From contig NZ_RBAN01000003.1 in assembly GCF_003626655.1 (NCBI RefSeq), positions 1 to 64,000 on the forward strand: a stretch of DNA of 64,000 nucleotides, read 5' to 3'. A model generated the notes under the pieces. It did not search any database, had not been told where the DNA came from, and saw nothing but the letters and a program-made list of their open reading frames with translations. Below are positions 1 to 8,023 of the stretch, one piece after another. A program made the translations under genes and the position numbers. Numbering within the stretch: the first letter of the stretch is position 1; each line of letters opens with the position of its first letter. The DNA comes from Micromonospora costi (GTDB lineage: Bacteria > Actinomycetota > Actinomycetes > Mycobacteriales > Micromonosporaceae).

Positions 1-98
1 CGCCGCTCGAGTACCCCGAAGGGCCTTTCCGCTCGACTTGCATGTGTTAAGCACGCCGCCAGCGTTCGTCCTGAGCCAGGATCAAACTCTCCAACAAA
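1..98 (-). rRNA. rrs: 16S ribosomal RNA, 5' end (partial, runs off the left edge)
   Basis: Read on the minus strand, this is the universal 5' end of actinobacterial 16S rRNA: GAGTTTGATCCTGGCTCAGG at the universal 27F site, then the GGACGAACGCTGGCGGCG and ACACATGCAAGTCGAGCGG blocks. Only about the first 98 nucleotides are in the window; the rest of the rrn operon lies to the left. The mature 5' end is placed near 98 by analogy with other actinobacteria, where the mature RNA starts a few bases before GGAGAGTTTG. The exact cleavage point cannot be seen. Confidence 0.97.
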
Positions 99-215
99 AA
101 CTTGGAAAATCATCCCAGCAACAAAAATTGTTGCCAAAGGAATCCCAGCCGGAAAGCTCCGAAGAACCAACCAGCCCGGGGTAATAAATCAATTTGGCAC
201 TGGCTTATCAAGCAC

Positions 216-238
216 CCTGTTGAGTTCTCAAAGAACAA
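216..238 (-). promoter_or_regulatory. rRNA leader antitermination/processing element
   Basis: On the minus strand this reads GTTCTTTGAGAACTCAACAG, about 120 bases before mature 16S. A TGTTCTTTGAGAACTCAA-type element is a hallmark of actinobacterial rRNA leaders, linked to Nus-factor antitermination (boxA-like) and to pre-rRNA folding. Its core TTGAGAACTCAA is an inverted repeat. The role is inferred from family knowledge. Confidence 0.75.
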
Positions 239-294
239 CCACACACCGATCAGCAGCCCCGCACTGCGGGACCCCCTCTCGGGGCAACCTCTCT

Positions 295-323
295 ACTCTA
301 CCCGGAGCCACCCGCGTCGTCAA
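295..323 (-). promoter_or_regulatory. rrn promoter, gene-proximal
   Basis: On the minus strand TTGACG (318-323) is separated by exactly 17 bases from TAGAGT (295-300), a near-consensus primary sigma promoter directed at the 16S gene about 190 bases downstream. It is the best of three similarly spaced hexamer pairs in this leader. Confidence 0.7.
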
Positions 324-466
324 CCTCGCTCGGAGGTGATCAACAATGGTTGGTTCCGGACCCACGCTAACGCACGCCGAAACTCGACGGTCGTTGCTGT
401 CGTGGGAAACCGCAGACCGGCCGAGGCCGCTTCGCGGCCATCCGCCCGGCTCCTGCCGGCTTCAGA

Positions 467-495
467 ACTCTACCCGGTCGGCTTCGCGTTCGCAA
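467..495 (-). promoter_or_regulatory. rrn promoter, middle
   Basis: On the minus strand TTGCGA (490-495), a 17-base spacer and TAGAGT (467-472). The -10 hexamer and the spacer end CCGGG are the same as in the proximal promoter, which suggests a duplicated promoter module. Confidence 0.6.
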
Positions 496-610
496 CCCCG
501 GATTTCCCGGAACTCCCGCACCGCCCGATCTCAGCCTCGCTCGGCGTTTCCGCCGGTAAAGCTGGCGCCCGTTGTCGGCCGGTTTGTCCGGCCTCCCGCG
601 TGCAGAGAGA

Positions 611-639
611 AAGTTACGCGGATGGCCCGGAGAAGGCAA
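611..639 (-). promoter_or_regulatory. rrn promoter, distal (tentative)
   Basis: On the minus strand TTGCCT (634-639), a 17-base spacer and TAACTT (611-616). It matches consensus less well than the other two, but spacing and orientation fit a third tandem promoter of a multi-promoter rrn operon. Confidence 0.4.
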
Positions 640-659
640 ATCAACGCTGATCGTTGAGT

Positions 660-1053
660 GGACGCCAGGCGTGGCGCCGGCGGATGCCAGCCTTCCCCAG
701 GGCCGCGGCACGCCCCCTCGGACCGGGTCCCCGTGCCTGGCGGGTTGGTCCACTCCGGATCCCTGAAGTCGCGGCATCATCCGCGGCTGGACACCGCGAG
801 ATACCACGCAACCCGAGTCGATCACCCTGGGCGCCGACGCCGACCACGGCGACGCCCCGTCGGCCCGCGCCGCCAGGCATGATCCACACCAGATCGCCGA
901 GATCGCGGCCTCCAACCCACCACGGCCCCGCCACATCGGCGAAACGGAGTCGATCAGCCACGGGCACACCCGGGCCACCTCCGTACCCCGGGCACGAGCG
1001 GATCCGCGACGCGGACCGCGCGGCCCTGCTCACGGGGGGCTCGGCGTGCCAGA
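660..1053. other. No recognisable gene between the rrn promoters and the small membrane-protein gene
   Basis: G/C-rich DNA upstream of the rrn promoters. The open frames on both strands lack a convincing start, a ribosome binding site or any family signature. I see no tRNA, terminator hairpin or repeat. It may hold upstream rrn regulatory sites. Confidence 0.5.
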
Positions 1054-1290
1054 GTGTCTGGCATGGATGTCGCGTCCCGGCTGCCGGCCACCCCACTCGC
1101 CGAAGAGGCGCTGCTCGGGCTCCTCCTGCCGTTCTGGCAGCTGGTGATCGGCGCGTTCGTGCTCGTCGTGGTGGTGCTGTCGATCGGCCGTCTCGCGCGG
1201 CGGGGGCGGTCCCGGATGACGACCGCCCTGCTGGTCACGGCCGCCGCGATCGCGGGCTTCGCGCTGGTGGGCGTACTCCTGCAGGGCTGA
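1054..1290 (+). CDS. Small two-helix membrane protein of unknown function
   Basis: A 78-residue product (or 75 if the ATG at 1063 is used). Two hydrophobic segments are visible: residues about 24-45, starting LLLPFWQLVIG, and about 57-76, starting TALLVTAAAIAG. They are separated by the basic loop RLARRGRSR, so a hairpin in the cytoplasmic membrane is likely with the loop inside. No ribosome binding site clearly decides between GTG 1054 and ATG 1063. No family is recognised. It converges on the nitrilase-family gene across a tandem-repeat tract. Confidence 0.6.
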   Translation: MSGMDVASRLPATPLAEEALLGLLLPFWQLVIGAFVLVVVVLSIGRLARRGRSRMTTALLVTAAAIAGFALVGVLLQG

Positions 1291-1298
1291 CCCCCAGC

Positions 1299-1415
1299 GG
1301 GGCCGCCGGTCAGGGCCGCCGGTGACAGATGCCCGGACAGGGCCGCCGGACAGGGCCGCCGGTCAGGGCCGCCGGTCAGAGACGCCCGGACAGGGCCGCC
1401 GGTCACAGACGCCGG
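1299..1415. repeat. Degenerate GGGCCGCCGGTCA tandem repeat
   Basis: About six head-to-tail copies of a 13-base word GGGCCGCCGGTCA/GGGCCGCCGGACA, interrupted twice by longer spacers containing CAGATGCCCGGACA or GAGACGCCCGGACA. It fills the gap between two convergent genes and runs into the last codons of the nitrilase-family gene, so it probably shaped that protein's C-terminus. It looks like replication-slippage DNA, not a classical terminator. Confidence 0.75.
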
Positions 1416-2200
1416 TTGGCGAGGCTGGGCAGCTCGGCACGAATGGTCGCGAGCCGGTCGAGGTCCAGGTCGGCGAAGGCGACGCCGGGCTCGTCCGGCA
1501 TCTGGGTGAGCACCGTCCCCCAGGGGTCGACCACCATGCTGCGACCGAAGCAGGTGCGGCCGGGCTCGTGGTCACCGATCTGGCCGGCGGCCAGGACGTA
1601 GCACTGGTTCTCGATCGCCCGGGCCCGGAGCAGGACCTCCCAGTGGTCGCGCCCGGTGTGCGCCATGAACGCGGCGGGCACCACCAGCACCTGGGCGCCG
1701 CCCTCGGTGGCGAGGCGGCGGTACAGCTCGGGAAAGCGCAGGTCGTAGCAGATCGACAGCCCGATCCGGACGCCCTCGACCGTCACCGCCACGGGTTGCT
1801 CGCCCGGGGCCACGGTCGCCGACTCCCGGTAGGAGACACGGCCGGGGATCTCCACGTCGTACAGGTGGATCTTGCGGTAGCTCGCGGCGAGCGCGCCGGT
1901 GCGGTCGAAGACCAGCGACGTGTTCCAGGTGTGTTCGGGATCCGGCCCGGCCTCGTGGAAGGAGCCGGCCAGCACCCAGATGCCCAACCGGCGCGCGACG
2001 CCGGCGAAGAACTGACCGACCTCCCCGTCGACGGGTTCGGGCTCGGGCAGGCCCGCCGCCGGGCCGAGGTAGTCCACGTACTCGGGGAGGACCGCGAGGT
2101 CGGCGCCGCCGGCGGCGGCGCGCTCCAGCAGCGCCTCCGCGGCGGCGAGGTTCGCCTTGCGGTCATCCCGGGAGTTGAGCTGGCAGACGGCGACGCGCAT
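1403..2200 (-). CDS. Nitrilase-superfamily amidohydrolase (Nit/omega-amidase-like)
   Basis: A 265-residue carbon-nitrogen hydrolase with the full catalytic triad: Glu40 in LPEYVDYLG, Lys110 in SYRKIHLYD and Cys151 in ICYDLRFPELYR. The YRKIHLYDVEIPG and CYDLRFPELYR signatures are those of the Nit branch (deaminated-glutathione amidase and omega-amidase), so a soluble cytoplasmic metabolite-repair amidase cleaving an omega-amide is likely; the exact substrate is not shown. Length is normal for the family. The start is the ATG at 2200. The last residues (ANRRL) are encoded where the upstream tandem repeat begins. It lies downstream of clpX on the same strand with a 90-base gap and may be its own transcript. 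Confidence 0.85.
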   Translation of the reverse strand: MRVAVCQLNSRDDRKANLAAAEALLERAAAGGADLAVLPEYVDYLGPAAGLPEPEPVDGEVGQFFAGVARRLGIWVLAGSFHEAGPDPEHTWNTSLVFDRTGALAASYRKIHLYDVEIPGRVSYRESATVAPGEQPVAVTVEGVRIGLSICYDLRFPELYRRLATEGGAQVLVVPAAFMAHTGRDHWEVLLRARAIENQCYVLAAGQIGDHEPGRTCFGRSMVVDPWGTVLTQMPDEPGVAFADLDLDRLATIRAELPSLANRRL

Positions 2201-2289
2201 GCATCTCAGCGTACGGGGGCCACAGGCACCGGGACAGGGGCCGGACGCGGGCCGCCAACAGGCTGCCGCTCCGGCCCCTCATCGCCGGG

Positions 2290-3582
2290 TCAGGCGGACT
2301 TCTCCTCGCGGTCGCGTCGGGCACGCCGGCCCGTGAACTCGCGGGGCACGATCGTCGGGTTGACGTTCTCGAGAACCGCCTCACGGGTGATGAGCACCCG
2401 GGCGGCGTCGGGGTTGCTGGGCACCTCGTACATCACGGAGAGCAGGACCTCTTCCATGATCGCCCGGAGCCCCCGGGCGCCCGTGCCGCGCAGCATGGCC
2501 TGGTCGGCGATCGCCTCCAGCGCCGGCTGCTCGAACTCCAGCTCGACGCCGTCCAGCTCGAAGAGGCGCTGGTACTGCCGGACGAGCGCGTTGCGCGGCT
2601 CGGTGAGGATCCGGACCAGGGCCTGGCGGTCCAGGCTGCGCACGCTGGTGATCACGGGAAGCCGGCCGATGAACTCGGGGATCAGCCCGAACTTCAGCAT
2701 GTCCTCCGGCATCACCTGGCTGAAGATGTCGTCGGTCGACCGCTCGGAGACGGCCCGGAGCCGGGCGCCGAAGCCGGTGCCGCCGTGCCCGGTGCGTGCC
2801 TCGATGATCTGATCCAACCCGGCGAAGGCGCCACCACAGATGAACAGCACGTTGGTGGTGTCGATCTGGATGAACTCCTGGTGCGGGTGTTTCCGGCCGC
2901 CCTGCGGCGGCACGTTCGCCACGGTGCCTTCCAGCATCTTGAGCAGCGCCTGCTGGACGCCCTCGCCGGAGACGTCCCGCGTGATCGACGGGTTCTCCGA
3001 CTTGCGGGCGATCTTGTCGACCTCGTCGATGTAGATGATGCCGGTCTCGGCGCGCTTGATGTCGTAGTCGGCGGCCTGGATGAGCTTGAGGAGGATGTTC
3101 TCCACGTCCTCACCCACGTAGCCCGCCTCGGTCAGCGCGGTGGCGTCGGCGATCGCGAACGGGACGTTCAGCATCCGGGCCAGGGTCTGCGCCAGGTGGG
3201 TCTTGCCGCACCCGGTCGGGCCGAGCAGCAGGATGTTGGACTTCGCCAGCTCGACGGCCTCGCCGGAGCCCGGCGCGCCGGCCGCCTCGGCCTGGATGCG
3301 CTTGTAGTGGTTGTAGACCGCTACGGCGAGCGCCTTCTTGGCCTGGTCCTGCCCGACGACGTAGTTGTCGAGGAACTGGCAGATCTCCATCGGCTTGGGA
3401 AGCTCTTCCCACTTCACCTCGCCGGACTCGGCCAGCTCCTCCTCGATGATCTCGTTGCAGAGATCGATGCACTCGTCGCAGATGTAGACCCCAGGCCCCG
3501 CGATGAGCTTCTTGACCTGCTTCTGCGACTTACCGCAGAAGGAGCACTTCAGTAGGTCGCCGCCGTCACCGATCCGTGCCAC
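2290..3582 (-). CDS. clpX: ATP-dependent Clp protease ATP-binding subunit ClpX
   Basis: A 430-residue AAA+ unfoldase that feeds proteins into the ClpP1P2 chamber. It has the N-terminal zinc-binding domain (Cys13/16 and Cys35/38), Walker A GPTGCGKT at 121-128, the GYVG pore loop at about 154-157, Walker [10 protein letters not shown] at about 182-190, and the RKH loop in GGRKHPHQ. Length matches the family. The GTG start at 3582 follows GGGAGAACGTAG. It is transcribed in the same direction as clpP1-clpP2 but 208 bases further on, so it may have its own promoter, as in other actinobacteria. Nothing is missing. Confidence 0.98.
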   Translation of the reverse strand: MARIGDGGDLLKCSFCGKSQKQVKKLIAGPGVYICDECIDLCNEIIEEELAESGEVKWEELPKPMEICQFLDNYVVGQDQAKKALAVAVYNHYKRIQAEAAGAPGSGEAVELAKSNILLLGPTGCGKTHLAQTLARMLNVPFAIADATALTEAGYVGEDVENILLKLIQAADYDIKRAETGIIYIDEVDKIARKSENPSITRDVSGEGVQQALLKMLEGTVANVPPQGGRKHPHQEFIQIDTTNVLFICGGAFAGLDQIIEARTGHGGTGFGARLRAVSERSTDDIFSQVMPEDMLKFGLIPEFIGRLPVITSVRSLDRQALVRILTEPRNALVRQYQRLFELDGVELEFEQPALEAIADQAMLRGTGARGLRAIMEEVLLSVMYEVPSNPDAARVLITREAVLENVNPTIVPREFTGRRARRDREEKSA

Positions 3583-3790
3583 CTACGTTCTCCCTGCACT
3601 CAACCGGCCGGAGGCCCGGCCATGACCCGCGGAGGCTACGCCCCGCCCGTCTTGTTCACTCCGCCGGCCGACCGGCGAAGCGGTACGGAACCGACGTTAC
3701 CCGCTGGCGGGGTTTTCTCCGACCCCCAAAACGGGTGTGTCAGAGGTCGACCGGGATCGTCGCCCCGGCCGACCTCCGACCCGGTACGGC

Positions 3791-4453
3791 TCAGCTGGCG
3801 GCGTTGGCGGCCAGCAGGCCCTTCTTACGGCTGGTCAGGATGGTGTCGACCAGGCCGTACTCGCGGGACTCCTCAGCCGTCATGATCTTGTCACGGTCGA
3901 TGTCCTTGCGAACCTTCTCGACCGGCTGGTTGCAGTGCCGCGAGAGCATCTCCTCCAGCTGCGTCCGCATCCGCAGGATCTCCCGGGCCTGGATCTCGAT
4001 GTCCGAGCCCTGCCCGTAGCCGCCCTCGGTGGCCGGCTGGTGGATGATGATCCGCGAGTTCGGCAGGGCCATCCGCTTACCCGGAGTGCCCGCCGAGAGC
4101 AGCACGGCGGCGGCGCTGGCGGCCTGGCCGAGGCAGACCGTCTGGATGTCCGGCCGGACGTACTGCATGGTGTCGTAGATCGCCGTCATGGCCGTGAACG
4201 ACCCGCCCGGCGAGTTGATGTACATGATGATGTCGCGGTCCGGGTCGGTGCCCTCCAGCGTCAGCAGCTGGGCCATCACGTCGTTGGCCGACGCGTCGTC
4301 CACCTGCACGCCGAGGAAGATGATCCGGTCCTCGAAGAGCTTGTTGTACGGGTTGGACTCCTTGATCCCGTACGACGTGCGCTCGACGAACGACGGCAGC
4401 ACGTAGCGGTTGTGCACGGCCGCGAACTGGGGCGGCAAACTCAGGTCGGTCAT
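3791..4453 (-). CDS. clpP2: ATP-dependent Clp protease proteolytic subunit ClpP2
   Basis: A 220-residue serine protease subunit. The catalytic Ser113 is in GQAASAAAVLL, His138 in RIIIHQP, and the Asp lies in KDIDRDK (about 184-188). Actinobacteria assemble an active ClpP from unlike ClpP1 and ClpP2 rings, and this copy is the second gene of that pair, starting 10 bases after clpP1 ends. The N-terminus MTDLSLPPQFAAVHNRYVLPS resembles the ClpP2 type with a processed propeptide. It works with the downstream clpX. Confidence 0.96.
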   Translation of the reverse strand: MTDLSLPPQFAAVHNRYVLPSFVERTSYGIKESNPYNKLFEDRIIFLGVQVDDASANDVMAQLLTLEGTDPDRDIIMYINSPGGSFTAMTAIYDTMQYVRPDIQTVCLGQAASAAAVLLSAGTPGKRMALPNSRIIIHQPATEGGYGQGSDIEIQAREILRMRTQLEEMLSRHCNQPVEKVRKDIDRDKIMTAEESREYGLVDTILTSRKKGLLAANAAS

Positions 4454-4463
4454 CGTCAGCTCC

Positions 4464-5105
4464 TCAGCTCAGGGTCCCGGCACCTTCCGGAACCTGGGTG
4501 GCTCCGGTGATGACCTTGTCGATGAAGCCGTAGTCCACGGCCTCCTGGGCGGTGAACCAACGGTCGCGGTCCGAGTCCGCCTCGATCTGCGCGGGGCTCT
4601 GACCGGTGTGGTGCGCGACCCGCTCCTGGAACATCCGCTTGGTGTAGAGCATCTGCTCGGCCTGGATCGCGATGTCGGCGGCGGTGCCGCCCATGCCACC
4701 CGACGGCTGGTGCATCATGATCCGCGCGTGCGGGAGGGCGTAACGCTTGCCCTTGGTGCCCGCGCAGAGCAGCAACTGGCCCATCGAGGCGGCCATGCCC
4801 ATCGCGACGGTCGACACGTCGTTGTCGATGAACTGCATGGTGTCGTAGATCGCCATGCCGGAGTAGACCGAGCCACCCGGCGAGTTGATCCAGAGGTTGA
4901 TGTCGCGGTCCGGGTCCTCCGCGGCGAGCAGCAGCAGCTGCGCGCAGATGCGGTTGGCGACCTGGTCGGTCACCTCGCTGCCCAGGAAGATGATCCGCTC
5001 CTTGAGCAACCGGTTGTAGACCGAGTCGTCGAGGTTGCCAATGGTGTCGCCACCTCGGGCGTCGATCGCCCGGAGCGGCTTCGGTGGGATGTGCATGTCG
5101 GTCAT
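4464..5105 (-). CDS. clpP1: ATP-dependent Clp protease proteolytic subunit ClpP1
   Basis: A 213-residue ClpP with Ser107 in [11 protein letters not shown], His132 in RIMMHQP and an acidic DSDRDRWF segment carrying the third triad residue. It is first of the clpP1-clpP2 pair and shares a transcript with it (10-base gap). The ATG at 5105 follows GAAGGGCTGCC. A close match to the ClgR operator lies about 77 bases upstream, suggesting induction under proteotoxic stress. The product forms one ring of the mixed ClpP1P2 protease. Confidence 0.97.
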   Translation of the reverse strand: MTDMHIPPKPLRAIDARGGDTIGNLDDSVYNRLLKERIIFLGSEVTDQVANRICAQLLLLAAEDPDRDINLWINSPGGSVYSGMAIYDTMQFIDNDVSTVAMGMAASMGQLLLCAGTKGKRYALPHARIMMHQPSGGMGGTAADIAIQAEQMLYTKRMFQERVAHHTGQSPAQIEADSDRDRWFTAQEAVDYGFIDKVITGATQVPEGAGTLS

Positions 5106-5181
5106 GGCAGCCCTTCGCTCTCCGTACCGTCCTACCCGACACTAACCGCTCGGTCGGGCGGCAGAGTCCCGGTCGTGGCAC

Positions 5182-5199
5182 TGTTCGCTCACAGCGCAG
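5182..5199. promoter_or_regulatory. Predicted ClgR operator upstream of clpP1P2
   Basis: TGTTCGCTCACAGCGCAG fits the ClgR consensus WNNWCGCYNANRGCGWWS, as I recall it, at 17 of 18 positions. The palindromic core CGCTCACAGCG is intact. ClgR activates clpP operons in Corynebacterium, Mycobacterium and Streptomyces. Position upstream of the clpP1 start supports the call; binding is inferred. Confidence 0.65.
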
Positions 5200-5277
5200 C
5201 CACCGTCGGGACGTACCCCGAAAAGGGATGTGGCCGCCCTCCGCCGTGCGCGGCGGACGGCGGCCCCACCCGACGTG

Positions 5278-6630
5278 TCAGTGCTCGTGGTCGTGGTTGT
5301 GCTCGGCCTCGCTGGCGGCCCGCAGCGCGTCGAGGGTGACCTCGTTACCGGCCGCGTCCTTGATCGTGATCCGCTCCATGACCGAGGCCAGCGCCTTGCC
5401 GCGCCGCACGTCGCCGTAGACGGCGGGCGCCGCGCCGGAGCGCACCAGCTGGTCGTAGTACTGCTGCGGGGCCATCCCGGCGCGCTGGGCCCGGTGCACG
5501 ATCTCGTGACCGAACTCGTCGTCGGAGACCTGGACGTCCTCGGCGTCGGCGAGGGTGTCCAGCAGAAGCTGGACCTTGACGCCCTCGGTGGCGGCCTCGG
5601 CCAGCTCGGCGTCGATCTGCTCCTCGGTCTTCTCCTCGGAGGCGAGGTAGTCCTCCAGGGTGGCGCCGATCCGCTCGAGCTGGTCGATCATGGCCTGCTT
5701 GCGGCTCGCGACCTCCTCGCGGACGACCCCCTCGGGCGCCGGCACCTCGGCGGCGGCGACCAGCTGCTCCAGGGCCTTGTCGCGGGCCGCGTAGATCTGC
5801 TCGACCTGCTTGCCCCGGCTCACCCGCTCGCGCAGGTCGTTGCGGAGCTCCTCCATGGTGTCGAACTCGCTCGCCATCTGGGCGAACTCGTCGTTGAGCT
5901 CCGGCAGCTCCTTCTCCTTGACCGTGCGGACGGTCACCGCCACGTCGGCGTCCCGGCCGGCGAAGTCGCCGCCCACGAGCTGCGTGCTGAAGGTGGTGCT
6001 GTCGCCGGCCGCGAGGCCGACCACGGCCTCGTCCAGGCCCGGCAGGAGCTGCTTGCTGCCGACCTCGTGGGAGATGTTGGTGGCCGAGCCGCCCGGCACG
6101 TCCTCGCCGTCGACGGTGGCGTTCAGGTCGATCTGGACGTAGTCGCCCTCCTGGGCGGCCCGCTCGACGGTCTTGAGGGTGGCGAACCGCTCGCGCAGGT
6201 TCTTGACCTGCTCGTCGATCTCGCTCTCGTCGATCTGCAGCTCGTCCACGGTCACCTCGACGGTGGCCAGGTCGGGCAGGGTGATCTCCGGGCGGACGTC
6301 GACCTCGGCGGTGAAGTTCAGCGAGTCACCGTCATTGAACTCGGTGATCTCGACCTCGGGGCGGCCGAGCGTCTTCAGGTCGTGCTCGCGCACCGCGGCC
6401 AGGATGTTCTCCGGGATGGCCTCCTGCACCGCCTCGTTGAGGACGGTGCCCCGGCCCACCCGCTGGTCGATCACAGCCGGCGGAATCTTGCCCCGGCGGA
6501 AGCCGGGAACCTGGACCTGCTGGCCGATCTCGCGGTACGCCTTCCTGAGGCTCGGCTCGAGCTCGACGAACGGCACCTCGATGGCGAGCCGCACGCGCGT
6601 CGGGCTCAGAGTCTCGACGGTGCTCTTCAC
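5278..6630 (-). CDS. tig: Trigger factor, ribosome-associated chaperone/prolyl isomerase
   Basis: A 450-residue trigger factor, the chaperone that meets nascent chains at the ribosome exit. The N-terminal ribosome-binding domain holds VPGFRRGKIPPAVI at about residues 41-54, carrying the family GFRxGxxP docking signature. A FKBP-type domain follows at about 155-240, then a long acidic helical C-terminal domain ending in a His-rich NHDHEH tail. The GTG at 6630 is preceded by AAGGAGTACGCCT, a strong ribosome binding site. It sits upstream of clpP1P2-clpX on the same strand, the common actinobacterial order, with a 172-base gap, so it is probably a separate unit. Confidence 0.97.
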   Translation of the reverse strand: MKSTVETLSPTRVRLAIEVPFVELEPSLRKAYREIGQQVQVPGFRRGKIPPAVIDQRVGRGTVLNEAVQEAIPENILAAVREHDLKTLGRPEVEITEFNDGDSLNFTAEVDVRPEITLPDLATVEVTVDELQIDESEIDEQVKNLRERFATLKTVERAAQEGDYVQIDLNATVDGEDVPGGSATNISHEVGSKQLLPGLDEAVVGLAAGDSTTFSTQLVGGDFAGRDADVAVTVRTVKEKELPELNDEFAQMASEFDTMEELRNDLRERVSRGKQVEQIYAARDKALEQLVAAAEVPAPEGVVREEVASRKQAMIDQLERIGATLEDYLASEEKTEEQIDAELAEAATEGVKVQLLLDTLADAEDVQVSDDEFGHEIVHRAQRAGMAPQQYYDQLVRSGAAPAVYGDVRRGKALASVMERITIKDAAGNEVTLDALRAASEAEHNHDHEH

Positions 6631-6684
6631 AGGCGTACTCCTTGACGGATCTCAGTTGAGTGTGGGCGTGGATTCAGCCCATCG

Positions 6685-6690
6685 AGTGTA
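6685..6690 (-). promoter_or_regulatory. Possible -10 box of the tig promoter
   Basis: TACACT on the minus strand, about 55 bases before the tig start, is a good -10 hexamer. No convincing -35 lies 17-18 bases further upstream, so this is tentative. Confidence 0.35.
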
Positions 6691-6775
6691 GGCGAGCCGG
6701 CCTGGCACTCCGGCAGCGCCCGGGAACCGCGCGAGAATTCGGCGGCGCCCGGGGCGACCCGGCCGCGGACGACAG

Positions 6776-6849
6776 TCGGGGTGGCGGGATTTGAACCCAC
6801 GGCCCCTCGCTCCCAAAGCGAGTGCGCTACCAAGCTGCGCCACACCCCG
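6776..6849 (-). tRNA. tRNA-Pro, anticodon TGG
   Basis: On the minus strand the acceptor arms CGGGGTG and CACCCCG pair perfectly. The anticodon arm CTCGC/GCGAG encloses loop TTTGGGA (anticodon TGG), and the T arm has GTTCAAATC. The 3' CCA is not encoded. It is divergent from tRNA-Gly; 290 bases without a visible gene lie between them. Confidence 0.96.
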
Positions 6850-7139
6850 TGGCGACGAAGAGTGTATGCCGTCGCGACCCGGCTCGGGCCTCGGGGCACG
6901 GCCAACCCGACACTTCGCCCTCTTCGGCACGGGAGGCCCGTCCGGTCGGGGCCGGCGTCGGGTGGTGCGGTTCCCGGACGGTGCTGTCCGCCCGCCGGTC
7001 GGGGAAGCCGTTCCCCGCGCCGGTGCGCGGGCCACGGCCGGGTCCGCCGCGGGGCGGGCCGCCGCGGGCGGGCCGGGCTGCGCGCGGCAGAGGGAGATTC
7101 GGTACGCTGTCGGCGCGTCCCCTGCGTGTCGGGGCGTAC

Positions 7140-7213
7140 GCGGGCGTAGCTCAATGGCAGAGCTTCAGTCTTCCAAACTGACGGTGCGGGTTCGATTCCC
7201 GTCGCCCGCTCCA
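7140..7213 (+). tRNA. tRNA-Gly, anticodon TCC
   Basis: Acceptor arms GCGGGCG and CGCCCGC pair perfectly. The anticodon stem TCAGT/ACTGA encloses CTTCCAA (anticodon TCC), the T loop has GTTCGATTC, and CCA is encoded at 7211-7213. The 3' half from 7170 is repeated at 8944, so this tRNA is the attachment site of an integrated element and stays intact at its left end. Confidence 0.97.
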
Positions 7214-7255
7214 CCCACAAGCCCAGGTCGACCGCATGATCGCGGCGCCTGGGCC
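7170..7255. repeat. attL: 86-bp direct repeat including the tRNA-Gly 3' half
   Basis: This stretch recurs at 8944-9029 with one difference in 86 (G7190 against A8964). It begins in the anticodon loop and continues 42 bases past the CCA. A long tRNA-derived direct repeat beside an integrase is the standard mark of site-specific integration. Confidence 0.9.
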
Positions 7256-7284
7256 TTCCGCATCTCTCCCACCTTCGATCTTGC

Positions 7285-7301
7285 GTGCCATCCGCGTGCC
7301 A
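7285..7301. promoter_or_regulatory. Putative integrase arm-type site, left
   Basis: GTGCCATCCGCGTGCCA holds two GTGCCA words 11 bases apart. The same 17-base motif, with one change, occurs near the other end of the element at 8829-8845. Paired short direct repeats just inside att sites are typical of tyrosine-integrase arm-binding sites; the role is inferred. Confidence 0.4.
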
Positions 7302-7302
7302 T

Positions 7303-7775
7303 TCACCGGCGGCGTCGGCCCTCACCGGCGATCCGGCGGTCCATCGCGGAGGCGATCTCGCGGTCCCTTTCGCTGGTGGCGTGCTGGTAGATCAGGGCCG
7401 CGCGCATGGTGGCGTGCCCCATGCGGTGCATCAGCTCCCGCGTGCTGGCCCCGAAGGCTGCGGCGAGGGTGTTGCCGGTGTGGCGCAGGTCGTGGAAGTG
7501 GAAGCCGGCCAGGCCCACCGAGGCGACCGTCTTGGTCCACTTGACGGCCCGCCCGAAGTTGCTGGAACGTAGTGGCGCGCCCTTCGCCCCGGTGAAGATC
7601 AGCGAATCCGGACCGCCCTCGACGTACTCGGCCAAGTGCTCTCGCAGAGACTCCACCGCAGCCGCCGGCAGCGCGACGACACGAACACCGGCGGCAGACT
7701 TCGGCGGCCCAAACTCCAGGCGATCTTTCAGCGCGGCGAGCTTGCGGGGCACCCGCACGGTCGCGGCGTCAAGGC
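7303..7775 (-). pseudogene. Tyrosine recombinase/phage integrase, C-terminal remnant
   Basis: The recognisable part is about 157 residues of an integrase catalytic domain, from LDAATVRVPRKL through FGPPKSAAGVRVVALP to the C-terminus. It keeps HDLRHTGNT (HxxR), the MGHATMRAALIYQHAT box with the third conserved His and the nucleophile Tyr, and the usual basic tail. The N-terminal DNA-binding domains and the first catalytic Arg (the LRWGE box) are gone: upstream of about 7775 the frame becomes low-complexity Gly/Arg/Pro sequence unrelated to integrases. It ends beside attL, as expected for the integrase of the element that used this tRNA. It should be catalytically dead. Confidence 0.85.
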
Positions 7776-8023
7776 GGCCCGCAAGCGGGCCGCGCCGGCC
7801 CGGCCCCGGCCTGCTGGCGACCTCCGGCCGGCATCGGCCGGGCCGGCCGGCCACGCATGGGGACGACAGGACCTCGAAGACCTCGGGGCTCCGCCCCGAA
7901 CCCCGACCCTCCTCAGAGATGCCGCCCGCGGCTCACCTCATCGGGCACCACAAGGGCTACCAGCCTCCCCGGACGGGGAGATCCGCTGATTCCACCAACG
8001 CTCGCAGAGCGGATACTCGGCGA

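Noticed and set aside
102..650. Open frames in the rRNA leader
   Set aside because: They lie over the rrn leader and promoters, have no ribosome binding site and no family signature.
5230..6645. A 471-codon plus-strand frame across tig
   Set aside because: Shadow of trigger factor; extreme Asp/Leu/Val/Gly composition.
7406..8023. N-terminal extension of the SUKH protein across the integrase remnant
   Set aside because: That part is antisense to the recognisable integrase domain; the ATG at 8024 gives a normal SUKH protein.
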